A stretch of 62,311 bases of DNA from Pyrinomonadaceae bacterium (GCA_013003215.1 JABDKD010000145.1:1-62311), one strand, 5' to 3'. Positions 35,210 to 44,623 are shown, counted from the first letter of the stretch. Numbers and translations: made by a program. The notes: generated by a model not told the origin, from the sequence alone.

Positions 35210-35659
35210 CTAAAACCCCTTTTCGCTATCAATAAGAATTGTAACGGGCCCGTCGTTTACTAACTCAACATCCATCATGGCACCAAATCTTCCCGTTTCA
35301 ACCTTGTCTACAACGGTTTTCGCCTTTTCGACGAAGTATTCATAAAGTGCATTTGCTGTATCCGGTGATGCGGCACGTACAAACGATGGCCTAAGACCTT
35401 TTCTCACGTCACCGTAGAGGGTGAATTGCGAGACGACCAACAGGTCACCGGCAATATCAGTCAGGGCCCTGTTCATACGCCCTTCGTTATCTTCAAATAT
35501 CCGGAGATTTACCGTCTTGTTCAATACATAATCGGCGTTTGCCTCAGTATCATCTTCGCTTACGCCCAAAAGGAGGAGGATGCCCTTGCCGATTTCACCG
35601 GTAACCTCACCATCAACGGTGACCCTGGCACGCGATACTCTTTGAACTACTCCTCTCAT
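35210..35659 (-). CDS. dtd: D-aminoacyl-tRNA deacylase
   Basis: 149 residues from the ATG at 35659; a TTG one codon earlier is an alternative. Seen: SQFTLYGDVRKGLRPSF and the NDGPVTILID C-terminal motif (the Gly-cisPro element in variant NDGPVT form), which together define DTD. It hydrolyses D-Tyr-tRNA and other D-aminoacyl-tRNAs in the cytosol. The start codon has no Shine-Dalgarno sequence and follows a terminator-like hairpin directly. Confidence 0.95.
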   Translation of the reverse strand: MRGVVQRVSRARVTVDGEVTGEIGKGILLLLGVSEDDTEANADYVLNKTVNLRIFEDNEGRMNRALTDIAGDLLVVSQFTLYGDVRKGLRPSFVRAASPDTANALYEYFVEKAKTVVDKVETGRFGAMMDVELVNDGPVTILIDSEKGF

Positions 35660-35660
35660 C

Positions 35661-35687
35661 AAAGAAAAACCGGCTCCGAAGCCGGTT
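35661..35687 (-). terminator. Rho-independent terminator-like hairpin directly before dtd
   Basis: On the minus strand AACCGGCT-tcgg-AGCCGGTT followed by TTTCTTT, an 8-bp perfect stem with the stable UUCG-type loop and a U-tract. It probably ends the PPIase transcript (stop at 35725), but the U-tract runs into the dtd start codon. Confidence 0.78.
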
Positions 35688-35724
35688 GTTTGAATGGATT
35701 CCCGGCGCAGCCGGCGATCCTTGT

Positions 35725-36210
35725 TTACCCTTCGATCGTGACGCTTGACATTACCACGGGATCAAGCGGCTTGTCCGATGCGTTTGTCTCCACGACTGCG
35801 ATCGCATCTACTACATCCTGCCCTTCGATCACACGTCCAAACTTCGTGTAGCTTGGCGGAAGCGGGTAGTCGCCGTGCATGATAAAGAACTGTGAACCGT
35901 TCGTGTTCGGACCCGCGTTTGCCATAGCTACTGTCCCTTTTTCATAGGGGCCCTGGTAGAGCGCAGAGGATTTGTCTATTTCGTCGTCAAACTTACCGCC
36001 CCAGGCCGATTCGCCACCATATCCTTCTCCGAGCGGATCACCGCCCTGAATCATGAAGTTCGTAATGACGCGGTGAAAAATAACGTCGTCGTAATAATTC
36101 TTCTCGGCCAAAAGTCGAAAGTTTTCGGTCGTTTTTGGTGCGTCTTCTTCGAGCAACTCGAACTTGATCGTACCTTTATTCGTTTCGATAACTGCAATTT
36201 TATTAGACAT
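35725..36210 (-). CDS. Cytosolic cyclophilin-type peptidyl-prolyl isomerase
   Basis: 161 residues, no signal peptide. Complete cyclophilin core: VIFHRVITNFMIQGGDPLG with the catalytic Arg, MANAGPNTNGSQFFIM, FGRVIEGQDVVDAI. It catalyses cis/trans isomerisation of prolyl bonds in protein folding. The start overlaps the upstream HAD gene by 8 bp, so the two are coupled. Confidence 0.95.
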   Translation of the reverse strand: MSNKIAVIETNKGTIKFELLEEDAPKTTENFRLLAEKNYYDDVIFHRVITNFMIQGGDPLGEGYGGESAWGGKFDDEIDKSSALYQGPYEKGTVAMANAGPNTNGSQFFIMHGDYPLPPSYTKFGRVIEGQDVVDAIAVVETNASDKPLDPVVMSSVTIEG

Positions 36211-37081
36211 TTGCGACTCCCAATATGTGTTTCTTAATAGCTGCGGCTACGCCGCTCTGATCATTTCTTAATGTTGTATAAAATTCTTTTCTCTTAAGCA
36301 AACTGCTGTCTGCGTTTCCCATAACGACCGGCGTGCCCGCATACTCGAGCATCTCCAGATCGTTAAAATTATCTCCGACAGCCATCACATCCGAAGCCGA
36401 AATCCCGTGGATGGTAGCCAGGGTCTTAAGACCTTCCGCCTTGGAGCTTTCATGCGGTATGAGGTCGAGAAGTGTGAAATCGAGATGCGGATAAACCGTC
36501 GCTAAAAGGTTCACCTCCTCATTCATTTCGTTCTTGAGTCTTTTTGCCAGTCTTTCCATTGGGTCGCATTTCCCGGAAAAAGAAATATGGATCACCTCAA
36601 GATCCCGATAGACATCAAACAGATCCTTAACCCGATGCACGGATTCCTCCGCATCGTCCCCATGGAGCCTTGTTGCCCACTCGACGTATCTACGCAGCGG
36701 GACGTTATCACCTGAGATGGAATCGTAAAAAAGAGTTCCTTTGCCGTGGGGATCCGAACTTACCAATGCGTCGCCCCCGTACTTTTTTCCAATCTTGAGT
36801 ATCTCCTTGATGACATCAGGACCCAGCAATTCGTAGGCCACCGTTTCAAGTGATTCCGCCACCTTGATCAAGGCGCCGTTGTGAGTGAGCATCGGCGCGT
36901 TGAGTTCGGCGTCGAGCGCAACAGGTCGTGCGTCGCGAAACCGACGCCCGGTAGCAATCGTCACGAGAACGCCCGTGTCCTCTGCTTCCCGGATCGCGGT
37001 CCTGTTTTCTTCGGAAATTTCGCCGTTGGCGTCCAACAGGGTCCCATCGAGGTCCAGAGCCAGCAGTTTGATATCAGGCAT
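36203..37081 (-). CDS. Cof-type HAD-IIB phosphatase
   Basis: 292 residues. Seen: motif I ALDLDGTLLDANG, motif II TIATGRR, C2-type cap, and motifs III/IV with a Lys in HESSKAEGL and AVGDNFNDLEML. Typical of Cof/YidA sugar-phosphate or nucleotide phosphatases. Substrate unknown. Overlaps mltG by one base and the PPIase by 8, inside a short operon mltG-HAD-PPIase. Confidence 0.94.
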   Translation of the reverse strand: MPDIKLLALDLDGTLLDANGEISEENRTAIREAEDTGVLVTIATGRRFRDARPVALDAELNAPMLTHNGALIKVAESLETVAYELLGPDVIKEILKIGKKYGGDALVSSDPHGKGTLFYDSISGDNVPLRRYVEWATRLHGDDAEESVHRVKDLFDVYRDLEVIHISFSGKCDPMERLAKRLKNEMNEEVNLLATVYPHLDFTLLDLIPHESSKAEGLKTLATIHGISASDVMAVGDNFNDLEMLEYAGTPVVMGNADSSLLKRKEFYTTLRNDQSGVAAAIKKHILGVANV

Positions 37082-38133
37082 TACTTTTTCTTTCGCTGTT
37101 CGGCGAGCCAGCGTTGATATTTTGCTTTTCCACGTTCAAACGCTGCGGCACTCGCGAAAAAGCTGTGTGAGCCGTCGTTCTTATCTACATCAAGGACATA
37201 AAACAGATATTCAGTCTGTTCCGGATTGAGTGCCGCTTCGAGGGATGACTCGCTTGCGGAAGAGATGGGGCCGGGAGGCAGGCCCTGAATCTTACGAGTG
37301 TTGTATGGATGATTTATTTCCACATCGCTCTTATTTATAACGCCGTCCCAGCGTCCCAGCATCTTGGCGATATAAACGTTGGTCGCGTCAATTCCAAGCG
37401 CCATGCCCCGTTTCAAGCGGTTGTGGATCACGGAAGATACCAATCTTCGCTCTTTTTGATATTTAGATTCGTTTTCAATGAGGCTTGCGATTGTGACGAC
37501 CTGACGGTTCGTTAATCCCATTTCCCTGGCACGTTGTGACCATTCGGGTTTCCATGTCTTTCGAAATTGCTCGACCATGCGCTTGATCGCATCCTGAGGA
37601 GTCGCGTCTAATCCGAATTCATAGGTTGTAGGGTAAAGATACCCTTCGAGGTTATCCGCTTGAGGATCTATGTCTTTTATCAAGGATGTGTCGCTCATGA
37701 GATAAAGAACGGCCTTTTCATCCATCGGCGGGTCGGAACCGAAATTGGCTGCGACCCTTTTTGCGATCTCATATCGGGTCCATCCTTCCGGGATTGTCAG
37801 AGTCTTGGCACGGGCTTTTCCATTTTCGAGTTCTTCGATCACTTCAAGCAAAGAGATCGGGTTCTTAAATTTGTACTCACCTGCCTGCAAATTTGCCGAG
37901 CGGCCGGACAATCTCAAATAGATCGATGCTGTAAAGGCGTTGTTAATCACGCCCTTGTCTTCCAGATCAGAAAGTATACGGGACGGGGATTGTCCCTTTG
38001 CGACAGTAATGTAGACTTCTGATTTGTCGTGTTCTACGGGGGCGGACACGCTTCGGTAGGTCCAAAACGCAAACGCGCCAAAGACGACCGCTGTCAATGC
38101 GGCCAGAATGCCTACTATCTTGATTATCTTCAT
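37081..38133 (-). CDS. mltG: Endolytic murein transglycosylase MltG
   Basis: 350 residues. One N-terminal TM helix (about 5-25), LysM-like section with VAKGQSPSRILSDLEDKG, and the YceG catalytic domain with IASLIENESKYQ carrying the catalytic Glu, and GLPPGPISSASESSLEAAL near the C-terminus. It cleaves nascent glycan strands at the inner membrane, setting glycan length beside SEDS/PBP synthases. The length is typical. Confidence 0.96.
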   Translation of the reverse strand: MKIIKIVGILAALTAVVFGAFAFWTYRSVSAPVEHDKSEVYITVAKGQSPSRILSDLEDKGVINNAFTASIYLRLSGRSANLQAGEYKFKNPISLLEVIEELENGKARAKTLTIPEGWTRYEIAKRVAANFGSDPPMDEKAVLYLMSDTSLIKDIDPQADNLEGYLYPTTYEFGLDATPQDAIKRMVEQFRKTWKPEWSQRAREMGLTNRQVVTIASLIENESKYQKERRLVSSVIHNRLKRGMALGIDATNVYIAKMLGRWDGVINKSDVEINHPYNTRKIQGLPPGPISSASESSLEAALNPEQTEYLFYVLDVDKNDGSHSFFASAAAFERGKAKYQRWLAEQRKKK

Positions 38134-38163
38134 CGGAATCAGAGGATTGCTTCAGAATTGAAA

Positions 38164-38778
38164 CTACTTTGCCATCGCCTCCTCGCGAGCGGTCAACGCA
38201 GCTTCTATCGCATCCGTAACCTCTTTACTTTCAGGAGTTTCTTTCGAGGAGAAACGGTTGATGATCCCGCCATCATGGCTCGCCAGGAATTTATTGAAAT
38301 TCCAGGTCACATCACCGGCAAACTCCCCGCTCGCATCTTTGCTGGTCAGGTATTTGTAGAGCTGGTGCTGGTCCTCACCCTTGACCGATATCTTTGCGAA
38401 CATAGGAAATGTCACTTTGTATCGGAGGGTACAGAATTCCTTGATCTCCTTGTTGGAACCCGGTTCCTGTCCCCCAAAATTATTGGCGGGGAAGCCGAGG
38501 ATCACGAATCCGCGATCTTTGTATTTGTCGTAGATCTTCTGCAGTCCTTTGTATTGGGGAGTGTAACCGCATTGGCTCGCGGTGTTTACGAACATGACGA
38601 CATGGTCCTTGTATTTTCCAAGGTTCACGTTGTTTCCGTCAATATCCATGACATCGATCTCGTAAAACGAAGACACGTTGCGCTCCTTTGAAACCGAGGA
38701 ACCACTGGTTGCAAGTATTCCGGCGCTTACGGCCAAAACAACAGCGGCTAATGTTAGAAATCCAATTTTGTTTCGCAT
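38164..38778 (-). CDS. Glutathione peroxidase-family protein, exported
   Basis: 204 residues with an N-terminal signal peptide or anchor (about 1-25). The catalytic triad of the family is visible: C70 in NTASQCGYT, Q104 in FPANNFGGQEPG and W159 in VTWNFNKF. The peroxidatic residue is Cys, not selenocysteine. Bacterial members usually act as thioredoxin-dependent peroxidases. Export implies action on envelope peroxides. Confidence 0.93.
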   Translation of the reverse strand: MRNKIGFLTLAAVVLAVSAGILATSGSSVSKERNVSSFYEIDVMDIDGNNVNLGKYKDHVVMFVNTASQCGYTPQYKGLQKIYDKYKDRGFVILGFPANNFGGQEPGSNKEIKEFCTLRYKVTFPMFAKISVKGEDQHQLYKYLTSKDASGEFAGDVTWNFNKFLASHDGGIINRFSSKETPESKEVTDAIEAALTAREEAMAK

Positions 38779-38792
38779 TTTTCCGTTCCCGA

Positions 38793-39806
38793 TTATTCCC
38801 TTAGTTTTGGAACCCGCGGTCTCTTGGGATTATCTTCTTCATCCTGACCCGTTGCCGCCAGCACCTCTTTGATGGCACCTACGCTGGAAAGAACATTGGA
38901 AGTTTCCGTCGGCATAAATATGACCTTCGAGTTTTGGGTGCGGGTCATATCTCTGAGCGAATCCACGTAGCGCGAAGTGATCAGGTAATCGGCTGTTTTG
39001 CCGGGGTTGCCTATCGAGGTACTTATCTGAGCGATCGCTGCAGCCTCTGCTTCGGCGGCCTTCAGTCTCGCCTGCGCGGCACCTTCAGCTTCCAGGATCG
39101 CAGACTCCTTCTGACCTTCCGCCCGCGTAATCGCAGACTGTTTCTCACCTTCGGCCCTTGCGATCGCGGCCTGCTTGTCACCTTCGGCCTGGAGGACAAG
39201 CGCACGGCGGTTGCGTTCCGCAGTCATCTGTTTCTCCATCGTGATCCGCACATCCTCAGGCGGATTGATGTTCTTGACGTCGACACGCGTGACCTTAACA
39301 CCCCATTTATCGGTAGCTTCGTCGAGAATGATCTGCAGTTTGTTGTTTATCTGGTCTCGCGAAGACAGCGTCGAGTCGAGATCCATCTCTCCCATAACTG
39401 CGCGCATTCCCGTAATGGTCAGCTGCACCAGACCACCCACAAGGTCATTGACCTCGTAGACCGCCTTGACCGGATCCGTAATCTGCCAATAGACAACTGA
39501 GTCAACATTGATCGTGACGTTGTCTCTTGTAATCACGGGCTGGGGCGGCAGATCGATATATTGCTCACGAAGATCAATGTATGTCAGTCCCGGCCTGTTG
39601 TTTGTCCAAAAAACACCGCGTGGCGCCTCAAAGAAAGGAACGATCATATTCAGACCGCTCTTTGCGACACGGCTGAACCTTCCGAGCCTCTCGATTAACA
39701 GCACCGACGACTGGGGGACGATCTTGATCGTCTTCCAGGCAACGGTCAAAGCCGCGATACCGATGATCCCAAGCAGGAACATCCCAAAAAACAGGCCTAT
39801 CTCCAT
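38793..39806 (-). CDS. SPFH/band-7 protein (stomatin/paraslipin type)
   Basis: 337 residues from the ATG at 39806, which has a GGAGGA site 8 nt upstream; a TTG 15 bp earlier lies in front of that site. One N-terminal TM helix, SPFH domain (about 25-190) with VPQSSVLLIERLGRFSR, a coiled coil rich in AEGEKQ/AEGQKESA repeats (about 195-255), and an Ala-rich C-terminal segment. It forms membrane microdomain scaffolds. The usual NfeD partner is not adjacent. Confidence 0.94.
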   Translation of the reverse strand: MEIGLFFGMFLLGIIGIAALTVAWKTIKIVPQSSVLLIERLGRFSRVAKSGLNMIVPFFEAPRGVFWTNNRPGLTYIDLREQYIDLPPQPVITRDNVTINVDSVVYWQITDPVKAVYEVNDLVGGLVQLTITGMRAVMGEMDLDSTLSSRDQINNKLQIILDEATDKWGVKVTRVDVKNINPPEDVRITMEKQMTAERNRRALVLQAEGDKQAAIARAEGEKQSAITRAEGQKESAILEAEGAAQARLKAAEAEAAAIAQISTSIGNPGKTADYLITSRYVDSLRDMTRTQNSKVIFMPTETSNVLSSVGAIKEVLAATGQDEEDNPKRPRVPKLRE

Positions 39807-39906
39807 AACAAATTCCTCCAAAGCGCACCTAAATATATAGAAGCATTATATCTCATCCGAAGACAAAACCTTAACAAGCGGTTGGCGAATCACAATGGGG
39901 TTTACA

Positions 39907-39912
39907 TATAAT
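39907..39912 (+). promoter_or_regulatory. Perfect -10 box 7 nt before the ilvA start codon
   Basis: TATAAT at 39907-39912 followed by seven bases and the ATG at 39920. A TTGGCG at 39882-39887 could be the -35 with a long 19-bp spacer. The predicted mRNA would begin at or within a base of the ATG. Confidence 0.5.
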
Positions 39913-39919
39913 CGCTCAT

Positions 39920-41146
39920 ATGAGCCTGTCATATCAAGACATTGAAGCCGCGGCCGGGCGGCTTACGGGGGTCGCTGCAAAGACACCGATTATCACTGAT
40001 AATCGTTTGTCCGCAAAGCTTGACGCGGATATTCACTTCAAGGCTGAGTGCCTCCAGAGAAGCGGGTCGTTCAAGATCCGCGGAGCATACAACAAGATTT
40101 CCCAGCTGTCTGACGAGGAAAAAAGGCGGGGTGTCATTGCTGCTTCCGCCGGGAACCATGCACAGGGAGTTGCGCTTGCGGCACGTCTTAATGGAATCGA
40201 ATCGACTATCGTACTCCCTGAATTCGCACCATTAACCAAGATAAACGCGACACGTGAATTCGGGGCCCGGGTGGTGCTGCATGGCTCTAGTTTTGATGAA
40301 GCTGTGGACCATTCCCGGGAGCTTCAAAAGGAACATGGTTTCACCTATGTCCACGCTTTTGAGGATGAGCAGATTATCGCCGGGCAAGGCACGATCGGAA
40401 TGGAGATTGCCGAATTTCTTGCGGATGTGACCAAAGTGATAGTTCCGATTGGTGGTGGAGGAGTGATCGCGGGTACAGCGTTGGCGATCAAACATCTAGT
40501 TCCCGATGTAAGAGTGATCGGTGTCGAGGCTTCGAATATCGCGGTAATCAACCGTTCTATTGATGCCGGTGAACCCGTAGAGGTGCCGTTCAAGCCGACT
40601 ATTGCGGACGGGATTGCTATCAAGAGACCAGGCTCAATTCCTCTGAAAATAATCGAAGAAAATGTCGATGAGGTTGTCGAGGTAACGGAAGAAGAGATCG
40701 CGACCGGTATCTATCATTGCGTACAAAACAACCACCTCGTAGTTGAAGGTGCGGGGGCGGCCGGCGCGGCGGCACTTCTGGCAGGGAAGATTGACGTCGC
40801 TCAGGGTGATGTCGTCTGCGCGGTTCTGTGCGGCGGGAATATCGATGCGAACCTGCTTGCCCGTGTGCTGGAGCATGTGCTCGTAAGACAGGGCAGATAT
40901 CTTATCGTCAAGGCGCTTGTCGATGACAGGCCCGGAAAGCTGTCGGCGCTCTTGGACAGGGTTGCGAAGAAAGGTGCGAGCGTGATGGAGGTTTATCACC
41001 GAAGGGCGATGTACCTCGCACCGCTCGGCAGCGTCGGGATCGAACTGCTATTGGAAGTGCGAAATGAAGAACATGGTGTCGAAATACTCGAGTACCTCGA
41101 AGAATCGGGTTACGACGTGACGCGAAAGGTTGTGGACGAGTGGTAA
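39920..41146 (+). CDS. ilvA: Threonine ammonia-lyase with ACT-like domain
   Basis: 408 residues, PLP-dependent. Seen: SGSFKIRGAYNKI with the PLP Lys, AASAGNHAQGVAL, the phosphate-binding IGGGGVIAG, and a C-terminal ACT-like regulatory domain (about 325-405). It deaminates threonine to 2-oxobutyrate for isoleucine synthesis or catabolism. The length and single ACT-like domain resemble the shorter type (about 400 residues, TdcB/IlvA1-like) rather than the 514-residue E. coli IlvA. Confidence 0.94.
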   Translation: MSLSYQDIEAAAGRLTGVAAKTPIITDNRLSAKLDADIHFKAECLQRSGSFKIRGAYNKISQLSDEEKRRGVIAASAGNHAQGVALAARLNGIESTIVLPEFAPLTKINATREFGARVVLHGSSFDEAVDHSRELQKEHGFTYVHAFEDEQIIAGQGTIGMEIAEFLADVTKVIVPIGGGGVIAGTALAIKHLVPDVRVIGVEASNIAVINRSIDAGEPVEVPFKPTIADGIAIKRPGSIPLKIIEENVDEVVEVTEEEIATGIYHCVQNNHLVVEGAGAAGAAALLAGKIDVAQGDVVCAVLCGGNIDANLLARVLEHVLVRQGRYLIVKALVDDRPGKLSALLDRVAKKGASVMEVYHRRAMYLAPLGSVGIELLLEVRNEEHGVEILEYLEESGYDVTRKVVDEW

Positions 41147-41164
41147 GCGGGCTAATTTTCCGAT

Positions 41165-42556
41165 CTACCGAAGCGTCAGGTTCGGGTTGTATAACTCCCT
41201 GTAAACCCTATAGTTACCCATCACCTTGAAGACATATCTCTTAGTTTCCGAAAAGCCCACTTCAGACGCGAAAATCGCCGGCTCTTTGGGTTTGCTTCTG
41301 GCAAGCCAACGAGCGGAGTTGTCCTCGCCGCCGTTGTAGGAAGCGGCAATCGCTTCGTAGAGTCCACCGAATTCTCGTTTTAATTCGGCAATATACTCGG
41401 TGCCGATGGCGATGTTTATTTCAGGAGAATAGAGGTCGGTTCCCTTAATACTCGGGTAGCCGGCTTTTTGGTTATATTTGAGCGCCGTGTCATAGGTCAG
41501 TTGAAGTAGCCCTCTCGCGGCCGCGGGAGATTTCGCCCGCGGTCGGAAGCTGCTTTCCTGCTTCATGATTGCCAATACAAATCTCGGATCAACGCCGCGT
41601 GCAGACGCATGTCTCAGCAGCGACCTGCGGTATTTTACCGGGTAGTTGCCCGCAACCCTTCTCGCCTTCGTTTTCATTGCCCTTTCCCTGGCAGCCGTAT
41701 TGACACCTAGGTTACCCATGCGGTCCGTGGCAAGTCCACCAAAATATGACGACGGGTTTGCAGGGATCTTTGCATACTCGTAACCGGCCGCCGTCTTGCT
41801 GCCGAGTTTCTCAAGTGCGTAGCCTTTGAGGTATCTGACCTCATATTCGAAAGCCATCGAGTCCCTGAAATTGTCCATCCGCAAAAGATCGTTCGCGGTT
41901 TTTACAACCGACTGCCAGTTCGCCCTGTACACCTCCATCCGAAGACGCGCATGATAAGCATTGGTGGTAGTTGGCAGACTACCGAACCGTTTTGCTGTTT
42001 TATCAACCCATTGATTCGCAAGTTCATACTTCCCATCCTCACGATAGGCGTCGAGGATATTCAGATAAGACGAAGCGATCCGTTTTCCAAACGGAAACAT
42101 GACAGTGTACTTCTCGTACGCGGCTACCGCTTTTGTGTTTTGCCCCAGCCGCACGTGACAGGCGCCCATATAAGCGAGGCCCTCCTGCCCATCCAGCGTA
42201 TAGGGATGTTCCTTTACAAGCCTTTGAAACCAGCTGATCGCGACTTCATAGTTTCGTTCCCACATATTCGAACGTCCCATACCAAAAAGAGCCTTCGGTA
42301 CCGATTCCGAAGTAGGGTGCAGGGCGAGAACATTTTGCCAATGCTCGCGAGCGGTCGAAAACTGGCGGTTCGACATGTATACGTCTGCGCGGAACATATG
42401 CTCCTTAACAGGAAGAGCAATGAGCTTGCCGGAAGAATCGCGGCTCAACTTGTCTTTGCTCATCACCGAAGCCAACGTCCGATCGTTATAGGTCTGCGCA
42501 ACTGAGGTTGACACAGCGAAAGTGGCGATAATAAATGCGAGTAATAATTTGTACAT
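41165..42556 (-). CDS. Soluble lytic murein transglycosylase (Slt-like) with TPR-like region
   Basis: 463 residues from the ATG at 42556, chosen because a clean signal peptide (YKLLLAFIIATFAVSTSVAQ) begins there. Middle region (about 60-290) of helical TPR-like repeats. C-terminal SLT domain (about 310-450): catalytic Glu in MKQESSFRP, then AARGLLQLTYDTA and AIAASYNGGEDN. It cleaves peptidoglycan to 1,6-anhydro-muropeptides in the periplasm. Resembles Slt70 in domain order but is shorter. Confidence 0.93.
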   Translation of the reverse strand: MYKLLLAFIIATFAVSTSVAQTYNDRTLASVMSKDKLSRDSSGKLIALPVKEHMFRADVYMSNRQFSTAREHWQNVLALHPTSESVPKALFGMGRSNMWERNYEVAISWFQRLVKEHPYTLDGQEGLAYMGACHVRLGQNTKAVAAYEKYTVMFPFGKRIASSYLNILDAYREDGKYELANQWVDKTAKRFGSLPTTTNAYHARLRMEVYRANWQSVVKTANDLLRMDNFRDSMAFEYEVRYLKGYALEKLGSKTAAGYEYAKIPANPSSYFGGLATDRMGNLGVNTAARERAMKTKARRVAGNYPVKYRRSLLRHASARGVDPRFVLAIMKQESSFRPRAKSPAAARGLLQLTYDTALKYNQKAGYPSIKGTDLYSPEINIAIGTEYIAELKREFGGLYEAIAASYNGGEDNSARWLARSKPKEPAIFASEVGFSETKRYVFKVMGNYRVYRELYNPNLTLR

Positions 42557-42752
42557 ATTGTGTTGCCGGTCAAGGGGCCTGAGACAGCATTCTAGCAGAT
42601 AATTAGACGGGAAATCATGTCGTGCAGTTGCAGGAAATTTGCGCATCGACAAACCCGGGGGGCGAGGACTTCAAAAGGCACTTCGAACGGTTTAGGTAGC
42701 ATAGGGCCGCGTGTTAATATCGAGTCGATTTCTCAACGATACGGAGTTTACT

Positions 42753-43592
42753 ATGAAAATTGCGCTCAATGGAGCAACAACGATGCATGCCGACCTCGAA
42801 ACCGATATTAAGGCCGCTGCTGCCGCAGGTTACGATCTAATCGAGATTTGGGCGGCAAAGCTCAGAAGGTTTCTAAAGGAAAAGACAGTCTCCGACCTCG
42901 CCGGACTGCTCAAGGAGAGCGGACTAGAGCCGTACAGCATTAATTCGATTGAACACATCACCTACCGCACGCCGGAGGAGTATGAGGGCATAAAGGCGGA
43001 GTGCAGGGAACTCTCCAGGATTGCCGGAGAAATAGGGTGTCCCTATGTCGTCGTCGTTCCGGGCAAACTGCCGGCCGATGGCGACCGCCAGTCGATTACC
43101 GCAGAATCTGTGAGGGTTTTGAACGAACTGGCGGATATCTCGTCGGAATACGGCGTTTCACTCGCGTTTGAGTTCCTGGGTCAAACGGATTGCTCTGTTC
43201 AGACGCTCGGACATTGTGCCGAGATCGTCGAAAGGTGTGCACGGCCGGAAATCGGCCTCGTTCTCGATTCATTTCACTTCTACGCCGGGGGCTCGAAGTT
43301 TGAGGAAATCCGCGCACTCGATCCTGCAAAGTTGTTCATTTTCCATATAAATGATGCTGAGGACCTACCCAAAGAAGAATTGACCGACGCGGAACGGCTT
43401 TACCCGGGACTCGGAATCCTGCCTCTTGCGGAAATTAAGAGGGAATTCGACTCGATTGGTTATGACCGAATGGTTTCAATTGAGATCTTTCGACCCGAGT
43501 ACTGGGGACACGACCCATTCGAGGTGGCAATGAAGGCCCGGGCGACAACGATCGAATCACTTGGACTCGAGAACCAGGCAGCGGGCGCATAG
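42753..43592 (+). CDS. Sugar phosphate isomerase/epimerase (AP endonuclease 2-like TIM barrel)
   Basis: 279 residues from the ATG at 42753, with a GGAG site 8 nt upstream. TIM-barrel fold of the IolE/xylose-isomerase-like group: DLIEIWAAKL, CPYVVVVPGK, SLAFEFLGQ with metal Glu, LVLDSFHFYAGG with Asp/His, and VSIEIFRPEYW with the last metal Glu. It is paired with the Gfo/Idh/MocA oxidoreductase 3 bp downstream, as in inositol or oxidised-sugar catabolism. Substrate not determinable. Confidence 0.9.
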   Translation: MKIALNGATTMHADLETDIKAAAAAGYDLIEIWAAKLRRFLKEKTVSDLAGLLKESGLEPYSINSIEHITYRTPEEYEGIKAECRELSRIAGEIGCPYVVVVPGKLPADGDRQSITAESVRVLNELADISSEYGVSLAFEFLGQTDCSVQTLGHCAEIVERCARPEIGLVLDSFHFYAGGSKFEEIRALDPAKLFIFHINDAEDLPKEELTDAERLYPGLGILPLAEIKREFDSIGYDRMVSIEIFRPEYWGHDPFEVAMKARATTIESLGLENQAAGA

Positions 43593-43595
43593 TCT

Positions 43596-44564
43596 ATGAG
43601 AAGAATCAAGATTGGAATTATTGGGACCGGCTATATAGGAAACGTTCACGCACGAATCCACTCGGCCAATTCTGACGCCGAGGTATCAGCGCTCTTCGAC
43701 ATCGTTCCCGAAAAAGCTGAGAAAGCGGCAAGTTCTGTGGGCGGAAAGGTTTGCACTTCAAGAGAAGAGCTTTTCGAACATTCCGACGCGGTATTGGTGT
43801 GTACCCCGAACAAGACCCATGTTGAGATCGCGCTCGATGCCCTCGATCACGAAAAGCATGTTTTTTGTGAAAAACCGTTTGCGATCGGTATCGGGGACGC
43901 GGAAAAGCTTCGATCCGCAGCAGATGCATCGGGAAGGATTTTTCAAGTGGGACACAACCGCCGGTTTGCCCCCGTTTACGAGACCCTACAAGAGTTAGTA
44001 GCAGGTGATAGTCCGCATTCCGCCCATATCAAGATGAATCGCGGGGAGCTGCTTAATCCGGCGTGGACCGGTGACGTTAATGTTACCGGCGGGTTTCTCT
44101 ACGAAACTACAATCCACTTGTTTGATATGATGCGGTTTCAGTTCGGCGAGATTGATGAGCTAGTGGCGTATGGTTCGACCCACGAATACCCGGAACCCGA
44201 TGAGTTTTCGATAATTTTCCGATTCAAGAACGGATTCCACTGCACATTCGCTTCTTCATCTGACGCCAGTTGGCTTTTTCCGTTTGAGAGGATCGAGGTG
44301 TTTTGCCATCACCGGACTATTCTTACTGAGGAAATGGAACGGCTGCTCGACTCAAAGGGACACGATCCGAACTTCGAAACACATTCGTTCCATATGTTTG
44401 AAAAAGAAGAGCGTTGGGGATATGTGCAAGAGGATAAAGCGTTTATCGATTCAATTCTGAATGGAACCGATCCTCCTGTAACGGCAACGGACGGCTTTAA
44501 GTCGGTCGAACTTGTAGAATCCGTTTATCGCGCTATTGAATCCGGTGATAGAGTAAGGTTTTGA
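43596..44564 (+). CDS. Gfo/Idh/MocA-family NAD(P)-dependent oxidoreductase
   Basis: 322 residues. Rossmann motif GIIGTGYIGNVHA at the N-terminus, the family EKP motif in VFCEKPFAIG, and a GFLYETTIHLFDMMRF segment containing the conserved catalytic His. It oxidises a sugar or cyclitol. Forms an operon with the isomerase gene (3 bp gap), suggesting consecutive steps on one substrate. Confidence 0.93.
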   Translation: MRRIKIGIIGTGYIGNVHARIHSANSDAEVSALFDIVPEKAEKAASSVGGKVCTSREELFEHSDAVLVCTPNKTHVEIALDALDHEKHVFCEKPFAIGIGDAEKLRSAADASGRIFQVGHNRRFAPVYETLQELVAGDSPHSAHIKMNRGELLNPAWTGDVNVTGGFLYETTIHLFDMMRFQFGEIDELVAYGSTHEYPEPDEFSIIFRFKNGFHCTFASSSDASWLFPFERIEVFCHHRTILTEEMERLLDSKGHDPNFETHSFHMFEKEERWGYVQEDKAFIDSILNGTDPPVTATDGFKSVELVESVYRAIESGDRVRF

Positions 44565-44623
44565 CAACTGATATACCGAACTCTTATCACTTTTTCGGCG
44601 TATTTATTATGTAAGAGACCCCT

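Noticed and set aside
38029-38691. 220-codon open frame on the plus strand
   Set aside because: It is antisense to mltG and the glutathione peroxidase gene and shows no domain.
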